A DNA stretch of 32,047 nt from Candidatus Hydrogenedentota bacterium (GTDB lineage: Bacteria > Hydrogenedentota > Hydrogenedentia > Hydrogenedentales > SLHB01), in assembly GCA_903925285.1 (NCBI GenBank), contig CAIYET010000069.1:1-32047 (forward strand), read 5' to 3'. The first letter of the stretch is position 1; each line of letters starts with the position of its first letter. The translations under genes were made by a program, and so were the position numbers. Shown piece after piece: positions 16,267 through 23,085 of the stretch. The notes under the pieces are model-generated. The model did not search any database. It was given only the letters and a program-made list of their open reading frames with translations, and was not told the origin of the DNA.

Positions 16267-18903
16267 ATGTTTGAGCATCTAAACCCCAAGACACGAAAAA
16301 TAGTCCATGGGATTGTAATGGGATCCCCGGTGTCTATCGGTGGAAAGCGTGTCGAGCCTTTCAGCGAGCAGGAGTCGCAATCCCTGTGGTTGCTGGCCAA
16401 TAACATAGCGGTACTCGATGAATGCAAAGGCGCCACTTTGGCAAGTAAATTCTTGGATCTTCACCGGGAGTTTCAACAGACTGTCGACAGCGGAGAATGT
16501 GACTTCACGAATCTTTCCGGGTCAGAGCAGACCCCGGCATTGCCAGTCGCAGAAGGTGTTAAACGGCGGATCGCGAAAATGTCGGCGCAGTCGTTTCGCG
16601 GACTGGCGCCAGCAGGGCAGCAGTGGGAGTATGATTTCGAGGGGCGCTCGCACCTGTTGTACGGACCCAATGGGTGCGGAAAATCGTCTTTGCTCGGCGC
16701 CATCTCATGGTGTCTCACAGGATGCATTTTTCGCGATGACTGTGAACCATCTTTTCCGGAATCGATCGCTGTATTTGAGGACGGCGGTACCAAGCACAAG
16801 TCACAACGTCCAGACGCTCTAGCCTTGGTCGATGAAGAGGGCAAGAGCACGCGTCCGAATGAACCGTATTGGGTGGCCATCGAGTTGGTTGCAGCGGACT
16901 CGAATGCTCACGCGGGCGTCTGGTTGCGACGGCACAGCGTGGACGGACTTCAGCATTCGGAAGACGGATCGGCTTGGAAGCCGCTACGGTCCATTGAAGA
17001 AGTCGGGATTAGCGAACTCGACGCCGAACTCCACATCCTCATGCCGGCGCGGGTATCGCACATGCAGTTTGGCAAGAACCCGGATCTCGTGAAGCTGTTT
17101 TCACAGATTGTGGGAATGGACGATCTCGAGCGGATCGCGGAAGTCGCCGGTGATTTTTGTACCGCGTCAAAGACGATGGCTACCAAGAAAGAGAAAGCCG
17201 AACTGATTCCCCAACAAAATGCCGTTCGGGATATTCTTGAAGAGATCGGAAAGACCGCTGTTTCGGAACTGCAAGCATGGCCCGAATACAAAACTCTTTT
17301 CGCCTCAAACTGCAACCTCGCAACTATTCAGACGCTCGGAAAATGCCTAGCGGCTGCTTGCGCCCAAATGACCGATACCTTGGCAAAGGATCTGGGGCTT
17401 CTCATGCCCGACAAGGATTCCGGTAAGAATCTTCCGGGCCAGGTGCAGGTAGCGGTGGATTTCTTTACTCGGCCAGCCGCGCAAGTTCTGCCCATGTCTA
17501 TGGGGATTGCAGCCCCGACGGCAGAGGACCTGGGCGCTCTTAAAGACGATCTCGCGAATCTGGAACAGGCGGTCGTTAAGGAAGCAGGCGAACGTCTCGA
17601 ATGGGCGTTCGAGGAAATCGCCGATCCAAAGGCGGGCCTGCTGCTCTTGGCATCGCAGCACTTCGATCCCGGTGTCAACTCGTGCCCCGTTTGCACGCAA
17701 GACCTTGATGCGGTGCCCATTGTTACTGCCAGACTCGTCGCGTTGCAGGCGCGCCTGTGCCTGGCGCATCTCAAAAAACAGATCGACGACCACGAAAGGG
17801 AGTTGCTGGACCGTCTTGAGAAGATCCTTCCTTCTGCGACGCGAAAGCTCGCCGAAGATCCCTTGTCTGCGCGCATGCTTGGGGATTGGGAAAACCTGAA
17901 GGAAAAATATACGCCGGGTTTACTGGCAACCCTTGCGGACAGATTCGACGACCGTATCAACGACATTACCCACAAGTGCGTGACAGTAGAATCGGATGCC
18001 GTGTTTGTTATTCCCAAGGAGCCTCAAGATACGTTTTCAGGTGCTTACTGCCGTATCGAGACCGGAATCAATGAGGCGCGACGCTACCTCACTTTCGTCG
18101 ACTCTTTGCTGAAACACGAAGCAGAGATACGCGATATGTGGAATACAATCGCCGACGACTGTGAGCCGACCGCGCTCGTGACAGTACTCAAACGCGGAAG
18201 CGCCACCATTGAAGCGTGGTCGGGATACGACAAGACGTACAAGTCCATGCAGGATCTCTACAAGAAGCAAAAGGCCATTGACGTGTTGACGGCGGAAATC
18301 GACTCATACCGTTCCCTTGCCGATTCAACGGATCGCTCGAAAAAGCTCGCCAGTTTTGTGCGTAACCAGGTCATCGCCGAGGTCGGGGAAGTCCACGAAC
18401 TGATGCGTTCCAACTACGAAAAGCTCTATGACATGGAACTACTACCCTTTCAACTGCTGACTCCCGGAGACGCAAAAAATGAAACCCTCAAGGATCAGTT
18501 GAACGCCTATCTGAAGGCGGGCGACGAGCTTGTTCCCATAGGTCCGTTCTCCAACGCGGGACGTTTAAGAGCGTTGGCCCTCTCCTTCGTCTTTGCCCTT
18601 CTGTCGAAATCCAGCCACACCCTCGATGTGCTAATTCTCGATGACCCGGCGCTGTCCATGGACGATCAACATAAAGACCGATTCCTGACCCACCTGATCG
18701 GCCCGGCAGCCAAGGAAAATCAAATCCTGATGGGAACGCATTACAAAACTTTCTTCGAGCGCGCTGGACTTCAGGTTTCGGACGCCACGCGTCTGTGTCT
18801 AACGCCACGACGAGGCTCTGGAGACGCAGTCGGTTTTGAGCCAGCAGACTTACTCCGGCGGGTAGAGAGCGACCACGGGCTTCAACGGCCGAATTTAGGC
18901 TGA
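16267..18903 (+). CDS. Rad50/SMC-like ATPase with CPVC zinc-hook motif, possible defence or DNA-repair protein
   Basis: The ORF runs from 16078 (941 residues); I prefer ATG 16267 (MFEHLNPK), leaving 878, because the upstream part has no ribosome binding site and contains a palindrome, but the start is uncertain. Numbering from 16078: Walker A GPNGCGKS (196-203), helical arms, CPVC hook (536-539), second arm, ABC-signature-like GPFSNAGRLRALALSF (822-837), Walker B VLILDDP (851-857, Asp-Asp instead of Asp-Glu) and H-loop GTHYKTFF (886-893). This is the layout of Rad50, SbcC, DndD and the SMC-like ATPases of phage-defence systems. The arms are short, so any coiled coil is small. About 100 residues precede the ATPase and match nothing I know. 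No nuclease or other partner is adjacent. It is the only plus-strand gene inside the minus-strand W/Mo island, which points to insertion. Confidence 0.82.
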   Translation: MFEHLNPKTRKIVHGIVMGSPVSIGGKRVEPFSEQESQSLWLLANNIAVLDECKGATLASKFLDLHREFQQTVDSGECDFTNLSGSEQTPALPVAEGVKRRIAKMSAQSFRGLAPAGQQWEYDFEGRSHLLYGPNGCGKSSLLGAISWCLTGCIFRDDCEPSFPESIAVFEDGGTKHKSQRPDALALVDEEGKSTRPNEPYWVAIELVAADSNAHAGVWLRRHSVDGLQHSEDGSAWKPLRSIEEVGISELDAELHILMPARVSHMQFGKNPDLVKLFSQIVGMDDLERIAEVAGDFCTASKTMATKKEKAELIPQQNAVRDILEEIGKTAVSELQAWPEYKTLFASNCNLATIQTLGKCLAAACAQMTDTLAKDLGLLMPDKDSGKNLPGQVQVAVDFFTRPAAQVLPMSMGIAAPTAEDLGALKDDLANLEQAVVKEAGERLEWAFEEIADPKAGLLLLASQHFDPGVNSCPVCTQDLDAVPIVTARLVALQARLCLAHLKKQIDDHERELLDRLEKILPSATRKLAEDPLSARMLGDWENLKEKYTPGLLATLADRFDDRINDITHKCVTVESDAVFVIPKEPQDTFSGAYCRIETGINEARRYLTFVDSLLKHEAEIRDMWNTIADDCEPTALVTVLKRGSATIEAWSGYDKTYKSMQDLYKKQKAIDVLTAEIDSYRSLADSTDRSKKLASFVRNQVIAEVGEVHELMRSNYEKLYDMELLPFQLLTPGDAKNETLKDQLNAYLKAGDELVPIGPFSNAGRLRALALSFVFALLSKSSHTLDVLILDDPALSMDDQHKDRFLTHLIGPAAKENQILMGTHYKTFFERAGLQVSDATRLCLTPRRGSGDAVGFEPADLLRRVESDHGLQRPNLG

Positions 18904-18933
18904 ATTGGGGAATGTGTTGGCGAAACGCAATGC

Positions 18934-19887
18934 CTAATGGGTGTCGAGGCCGTGCAGCATGTAGAGGGCGTGTTCGAGCGTCTTGAGAATTTCGCTCATG
19001 TATTCGTCGACGGCCTTGACGCTGCCTGGCAGGGTGTAGATAAGTGTTTGTCCAAAGACGGCGGCGACGGACCGGCTCAACAGGACGTTTGGCTTGTCCG
19101 CGCCGTACTTGGTCCGGATATGTTCCATGATGCCGGGAACGATCTTGTCGGCGAGGTCGGCGACGACGTCCGGCGCGATGTCGCGCGGACCAATGCCCGT
19201 GCCGCCGGTCGTGAATACGACGTGTGAGTGGGCGTCACGCGCGGCTACCAGTTCCTCGCGCAGTCTTTCCGCGTCGTCGGCCATAAGCGTCGTGACCGCT
19301 TCGAAACGCCAGCGATTTTCCTGCGCGAACGCTTCGAGCCGCTCGCGAATCCGCGGACCGCTTCGATCCGCGTAGACGCCTTGGCTGGCGCGGTCGCTCA
19401 GCGTAACGATGTGGCATCGCAGTGCGCGCGGCACATGTACGATCGCGTCGCCCGGTCTCACGAGTCCGCCGCGGACGACGCGCGCAAACACGCCTTCCTT
19501 GGGCATCACGCAACGGCCGACCTGCTGGAAAATTGCACAACCCGCGCCGTGGCATTGTTTGCCCAACTGCGTCACTTCAAGTTCTGCCGACGGCCCGATC
19601 GCAAGCCGGTCGAAGATCGCCACGTCGAGCAGCCCGACGTCCCGCGTCGTGATGTTCTCCGCAAACTCGCCGGGGAGAAAAATCTGGCCCGCTTCGGCGG
19701 AAAACCGTTCGATGCTTTCGGCGGCCAACAGACTGACTTGACGGTGCCAATCGCCCGCATGGGCGTCGCCTTGCACGCCCCGCTCGTCGATGACGATTTC
19801 CGCCATCGGGTGTTTCGACGTGCCCTGTCGCTCGGACAGGTTTACCGAGACGACCAGTCCTTCCGCTGTATGTGCTTGAGTCATCAT
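18934..19887 (-). CDS. MOSC domain fused to MogA/MoaB-type molybdopterin adenylyltransferase
   Basis: 317 residues; ATG 19887 (or the next ATG, 19884) has GAGGAA about 6 nt upstream. Residues 8-150 are a MOSC domain (IDERGVQGDAHAG, then LAIGPSAELEVTQLGKQCHGAGC, with the conserved Cys-rich motif). Residues 155-317 are a MogA/MoaB domain with the molybdopterin-binding TTGGTGIGPRD and the closing LPGS. MogA-type enzymes adenylylate molybdopterin before metal insertion by MoeA, and MOSC domains bind the cofactor or carry sulfur to it. The fusion would join two late cofactor steps in one soluble protein. It is the last gene of a cluster whose first gene follows a ModE-like palindrome (21504-21527). 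Confident of both domains; the exact name (mog or moaB) is open. Confidence 0.9.
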   Translation of the reverse strand: MMTQAHTAEGLVVSVNLSERQGTSKHPMAEIVIDERGVQGDAHAGDWHRQVSLLAAESIERFSAEAGQIFLPGEFAENITTRDVGLLDVAIFDRLAIGPSAELEVTQLGKQCHGAGCAIFQQVGRCVMPKEGVFARVVRGGLVRPGDAIVHVPRALRCHIVTLSDRASQGVYADRSGPRIRERLEAFAQENRWRFEAVTTLMADDAERLREELVAARDAHSHVVFTTGGTGIGPRDIAPDVVADLADKIVPGIMEHIRTKYGADKPNVLLSRSVAAVFGQTLIYTLPGSVKAVDEYMSEILKTLEHALYMLHGLDTH

Positions 19888-19960
19888 CGCACTTCCTCGC
19901 CGGGAACTCTCCCGATGGTTCGGAAGTGCAATGATACTCGATTAAGTGAAAGGGCCGCTA

Positions 19961-20533
19961 CTACGGCTTCTTCTCGTCCTTCTTGTCTTCCTTATGTTTG
20001 TCGATTACGCCGTCGGCGCAATGGATCTCGATGGTTTCCAGGCACTTCACGCTACGCCCGACCCATTTGTCGCCGGGAAAAACGATACGGAATTTACCTT
20101 CCAACGGGGGCAAAGGTTCCGTGCCTTTGTCAAGGGCGATCATGACGCGTTTGCCTTCCGTGGTCATGGTAAGTTCGGTCCATGACGCCAGGGTCTGGTA
20201 ACCATCCGTTCCTCGAAACACGACGTACATATTTTCGCGTCGGTATTCGCTCGCGCCTTCTGCCGCCTTGGCTCTCTTGAGAACCTCGCTCAACCGGACG
20301 CCCGAATAGTCGAAGATGCCGAGGAACCCCGACGAGTGCCCCACGCAGATAAGTTCCTCTTCGATTTCCTGTGTCATCTTACGCAGGTCGTCGGCGGTCA
20401 ACGGAATTTTCGACCCATCGAGGTCCACAATGGCGAGCGATTCCGAAGAGCGCGAAAGCCCCTCGGTCCAAGCTCCAAACGCAAACAACAAAACGGCTAC
20501 TACTGCGAACACGCTGCACTTCACGTTCAACAT
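19961..20533 (-). CDS. Exported molybdopterin-oxidoreductase-domain-like protein
   Basis: 190 residues from ATG 20533, with AGGAGGG about 10 nt upstream; the track start at 20695 lies inside the preceding gene. A signal peptide (VFAVVAVLLFAFGAWTEG) precedes a beta-rich domain: SLAIVDLDGSKIPLTADDL, ELICVGHSSGFLGIFDYSGVRLSEVLKRA, then VFRGTDGYQTLASWTELT and FRIVFPGDKWVGRSVKCLETIEI. This order follows the SUOX/YedY-type oxidoreductase molybdopterin-binding domain, including the G(V/I)xLxxVL step. The pterin-ligating Cys of that family lies in a C-x-G-x-S motif; here CVGHSSG is the nearest match. The size is about that of the minimal domain, so it could be a stand-alone binding protein rather than an enzyme. 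The tail is strongly charged (KHKEDKKDEKKP). The W/Mo genes on both sides fit. Confidence 0.65.
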   Translation of the reverse strand: MLNVKCSVFAVVAVLLFAFGAWTEGLSRSSESLAIVDLDGSKIPLTADDLRKMTQEIEEELICVGHSSGFLGIFDYSGVRLSEVLKRAKAAEGASEYRRENMYVVFRGTDGYQTLASWTELTMTTEGKRVMIALDKGTEPLPPLEGKFRIVFPGDKWVGRSVKCLETIEIHCADGVIDKHKEDKKDEKKP

Positions 20534-20564
20534 GGTACTGGCTCCCTCCTGTTTTCCATTCCAT

Positions 20565-21422
20565 TCATGGCGTGGGATTCCCGACTGTACTCGGATCCGT
20601 TGGATCCGTAGGACCGCCCTTGCCCAGCTTTTCGGCGAGATAGCGAGAACAGGGGTATACGTCCTCATAGCGAAGCCATCCGGTATGGCCGTCAAGGTAG
20701 AGACAGTTCATGCCGCCCGGCACGTGGTTGAATTGATTGCCTGTGCCGCCCGGATTCTGGCATACAACGTCCCACATGACCGGAATCGTGCTTTGTGCCA
20801 TGGCGGTAGCGGAGGGGTTGTTGATATCCGTGACGAAGAAGCGCTCGACGCCCTCACGCAGGCGGTACAGCCTTGCGCCCTCGAACTCGATATCGGCGGT
20901 TACGAAGCTTTCCGGCAGGACTTTATTGCTGTCGCGCGCGTCTCCTGACGCGCTTTTTTGCGTGCCCCAATCGTCGTCCGAACGCGTGGCCCATCCGAGG
21001 TACATGTACGAATAGTCCCGGAATTGTTGCGCGAGTTCCTTGAATCGAAGATCGCGCAGTTGGTCGATGACGCTCTTTATCCGCGCTGCCGTAGGATCGG
21101 AGGGACAGAAAATGATGCTGTAGTCCGTCATGTACTCGGGGTATATTCCCGGCCCCCAACAGAACGAGTGCGTCGGTACGGCCGTCGCTCCCCCTGCGGG
21201 ATAATAGCCCGGAAACTGCGGCGGAAAACTCTGCGCTCCGGCCTCGTTGGCATACATTTTGAACACAATCCCCAATTGCTTGAGGTTGTTCTGGCAGGAC
21301 GACCTGCGTGCCGATTCGCGTGCGCGCGACAGCGCCGGCAGTAATATCGCGGCCAGAATGCCGATGATCGCGATGACCACAAGCAGTTCGATGAGCGTAA
21401 AACCGTGTCTTCGTCTTAACAT
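20565..21422 (-). CDS. DUF1559-type prepilin-like secreted protein
   Basis: 285 residues; ATG 21422 has GGGAGG about 10 nt upstream. [20 protein letters not shown] is a textbook type IV prepilin / pseudopilin leader, cleaved after Gly7 by prepilin peptidase, with the +5 Glu present. [19 protein letters not shown] and the late LDGHTGWL-type (H-X9-DG) end are typical of the DUF1559 and related families, which are greatly expanded in Planctomycetota and relatives. It is probably exported through a type II or type IV pilus machine; the role is unknown. Finding it in a cofactor cluster, 31 bp in front of the molybdopterin-domain protein, is unusual. A ModE-like palindrome lies about 80 bp upstream, so it may be metal-regulated. 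Confidence 0.9.
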   Translation of the reverse strand: MLRRRHGFTLIELLVVIAIIGILAAILLPALSRARESARRSSCQNNLKQLGIVFKMYANEAGAQSFPPQFPGYYPAGGATAVPTHSFCWGPGIYPEYMTDYSIIFCPSDPTAARIKSVIDQLRDLRFKELAQQFRDYSYMYLGWATRSDDDWGTQKSASGDARDSNKVLPESFVTADIEFEGARLYRLREGVERFFVTDINNPSATAMAQSTIPVMWDVVCQNPGGTGNQFNHVPGGMNCLYLDGHTGWLRYEDVYPCSRYLAEKLGKGGPTDPTDPSTVGNPTP

Positions 21423-21503
21423 TACGCAGTTCCTCCCAGACAGAATGTTTTGATTCGTCTATTCATGTCCATTGCCTTTCCTGTTTGTCGATGCGGATAC
21501 AAC

Positions 21504-21527
21504 CGATATGCACGACAAAACATATCG
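21504..21527 (-). promoter_or_regulatory. ModE-like operator candidate 2
   Basis: CGATATGC-N8-ACATATCG (plus strand). The right half-site is identical to that of the palindrome at 28600-28623, and both have an 8-bp spacer. With other register the arms are ACCGATATG and CATATCGGT, a perfect 9-bp inverted repeat with 10-bp spacer. It precedes the prepilin, molybdopterin-domain and MOSC-MogA genes. A TTGGCA, possible -35, flanks it on the minus strand. Confidence 0.6.
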
Positions 21528-21560
21528 GTGCCAAAATAAGAACCGGTCCCAGGTGCGAGC

Positions 21561-21589
21561 GCCGCGCTTTCCGGTTTCCACAGCGCGGC
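21561..21589 (-). terminator. GC-rich hairpin after moaC
   Basis: GCCGCGCT and AGCGCGGC form an 8-bp perfect stem with a 13-nt loop, ending at the first base of the moaC stop codon. There is no U-tract after it on the minus strand, so termination would be weak or factor-dependent; it may instead protect the 3' end. Confidence 0.35.
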
Positions 21590-22050
21590 TATTCACGTTC
21601 GATATCCTCCTTTCGTTTTTCGATCAACTCAATGGTGCCTATGGCCATCTGCTTGTCCACGGCCTTACACATGTCGTACACCGCCAGGAGTGCGACGCTG
21701 ACGGCCGTCAACGCCTCCATCTCGACGCCGGTCTTGTCGGTGGCAACGACTTCGCTCTCGACGCCGACTCCATCGCTTTCCAGTCGCGCGCGCACTTGCA
21801 CGTTGTCGATGTGAACGGTGTGGCACAACGGGATGAGTTCGCAGGTCCGCTTTGCCGCCTGGATCCCGGCGATTTCGGCCACGGTCAGCACGTCGCCCTT
21901 CTTGATGCTGTTCTCGCGGATGAGCGCTACCGTCTCCGGGGCCATGCGGATGTGCCCGCGCGCACGCGCGATGCGGCGCTGGACGGGTTTCGCGCTGACG
22001 TCCACCATGCGTGCGCGGCCTTCCTCGTCGAGGTGCGACAGCTTGTTCAC
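21589..22050 (-). CDS. moaC: Cyclic pyranopterin monophosphate synthase MoaC
   Basis: 153 residues. MoaC converts the 3',8-cyclo-GTP made by MoaA to cyclic pyranopterin monophosphate in the cytoplasm. ARMVDVSAKP opens the family signature, CHTV within CELIPLCHTVHIDNV carries the active-site Cys-His, and the segment TGVEMEALTAVSVALLAVYDM with the catalytic Lys-Asp region (MCKAVDK) closes it. The ATG at 22056 touches AGGAGG with no spacer, whereas GTG 22050 (MNKLSHLDEEG) lies exactly 6 nt after it and matches the usual MoaC beginning, so I chose GTG. The AGGAGG itself is made by the last codons of moaA. Last gene of the long wtp-moe-moa series. Confidence 0.95.
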   Translation of the reverse strand: MNKLSHLDEEGRARMVDVSAKPVQRRIARARGHIRMAPETVALIRENSIKKGDVLTVAEIAGIQAAKRTCELIPLCHTVHIDNVQVRARLESDGVGVESEVVATDKTGVEMEALTAVSVALLAVYDMCKAVDKQMAIGTIELIEKRKEDIERE

Positions 22051-22052
22051 AG

Positions 22053-22850
22053 TCATCCTCCTATAGTATTGAATCGGCTCTGGCTCGTCTCGCCGCACAA
22101 GGGTTTCGATGCAAGAGCCTGCAAGATTGCCTCTCTCGGACCCAACGCGCGCACGCTGAAACGGAGATCGTTGAAGAGGCACGGACGGATCATGCCGTCG
22201 CAGGAAAGCCGGAGCCGGTTGCAGCGCGCGCAATCGCCACCTGTCCCGCCAACCACGATTGAGAAATCGCCGATCTCGAGGTTCATGCGGCGGATGAAGC
22301 GCACCTCGAAACCCTCTTCGGCGGCGTACGCCGCCACGGCGCGCGCGTCGGGCTCGTCCGGTGTCTCTTGAATAACGCAATTGAGTTTGACAGGGTCGAG
22401 GCCCGCCTCGCGAGCGGCGCGAATCCCGTCGAGGACGGTTTGGACATCGCCGCCGCGCGTAATGGCCGCGTAACGCCCCGGATCGATTGCGTCGAGGCTG
22501 ACGTTGACACGGTGCAGACCGGCCTCGGCGAGCGGGCGCGCGAATTCGGCCAGGCGCGTCGCGTTGGTGGTCATACCGAAGTCCGCGATCCCTTCGATCG
22601 CGCTCAACATGCCGATCAGCGTCGCGATGCCGCGCCGTACAAGCGGCTCGCCACCCGTCACGCGCACTTTGGTCACGCCCAGTTCGACGGCCGTTTTCGC
22701 CACGTCGGCGATTTCCTCGAAACGCAACACATCCTCGTGGCGGATGATCGGCACGCCATTCTTGGGCATGCAATAAATGCACCGCAGATTGCACTTGTCG
22801 GTCACGGAGATCCGAAGATAGTCTATTTGTCTATTGAAGCGGTCGAACAC
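22053..22850 (-). CDS. moaA: GTP 3',8-cyclase MoaA, compact form
   Basis: 265 residues from GTG 22850 (FDRFNRQIDYLRIS), which has AAGGAA 9 nt upstream; the track start at 22871 uses a TTG generated by the repeat junction. The radical SAM motif CNLRCIYC (CxxxCxxC) and GGEPLVRRG are intact. The second cluster motif CARCNRLRLSCDGMIRPC (CxxCx13C) is present, and the C-terminal Gly-Gly, needed for the reaction, closes the protein (TIGG). Typical MoaA has about 320-330 residues; here about 60 between RFIRRMNLEIGDFS and the second cluster are missing. I know short versions of this kind from other anaerobes, so it is likely functional. It catalyses the first step of pterin cofactor synthesis. Its start was probably once overlapped by the moeA end (see the repeat at 22870-23042). 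Confidence 0.93.
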   Translation of the reverse strand: MFDRFNRQIDYLRISVTDKCNLRCIYCMPKNGVPIIRHEDVLRFEEIADVAKTAVELGVTKVRVTGGEPLVRRGIATLIGMLSAIEGIADFGMTTNATRLAEFARPLAEAGLHRVNVSLDAIDPGRYAAITRGGDVQTVLDGIRAAREAGLDPVKLNCVIQETPDEPDARAVAAYAAEEGFEVRFIRRMNLEIGDFSIVVGGTGGDCARCNRLRLSCDGMIRPCLFNDLRFSVRALGPREAILQALASKPLCGETSQSRFNTIGG

Positions 22851-22869
22851 GTACCAACGTTCCTTTCTC
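22827..22869. repeat. Direct repeat, copy 1 (43 bp, 1 mismatch)
   Basis: Starts TTGTCTATTGAAGCGGTCGA and repeats at 23043-23085 with one mismatch at position 40. This copy encodes the first residues of MoaA and its ribosome binding site. It flanks the heptamer element at 22870-23042. Confidence 0.9.
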
Positions 22870-23042
22870 AATTATGAATTATGAATTATGAAACGGCTGT
22901 GTCTGCCCGGTTGTCTCCAATGACCGGAAGCAGGACGTTTCGTCATTCTGAATTATGAAACGCCTTTGCCCGCTCGGTTCTCTCTAATAGCCGGAAGCAG
23001 GACGTTTCATAATTCATAATTCATAATTCATAATTCATCCTC
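22870..23042. repeat. Heptamer-bounded element (AATTATG type) with two 67-bp units, inserted between moeA and moaA
   Basis: Three AATTATG units on the left and about four inverted units (CATAATT) on the right, ending CATCC, enclose two similar units of about 67 bp (from 22883 and 22950). Each unit reads TATGAAACG, a variable middle, CCGGAAGCAGGACGTTTC, so GAAACG and CGTTTC can pair. The element is bracketed by the 43-bp direct repeats at 22827 and 23043. Confidence 0.8.
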
Positions 23043-23085
23043 TTGTCTATTGAAGCGGTCGAACACGTACCAACGTTCCTTCCTC
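23043..23085. repeat. Direct repeat, copy 2 (43 bp, 1 mismatch)
   Basis: Matches 22827-22869. This copy encodes the last residues of MoeA (GTLVRVRPLQ) and its stop codon. A second, dead moaA beginning (KERWYVFDRFNRQ, then EDEL and stop) can be read here in another frame. Confidence 0.9.

Noticed and set aside
21423-21588. Moco/Tuco riboswitch in the leader before the prepilin-like gene
   Set aside because: No multi-stem Moco motif could be recognised; the only clear structures are the ModE-like dyad and the moaC end hairpin.
21589-22794. 401-residue minus-strand ORF ending as MoaC
   Set aside because: Only its last ~155 residues are MoaC; the front is a shadow frame of moaA. The AGGAGG at 22057-22062 fixes the start at 22050.
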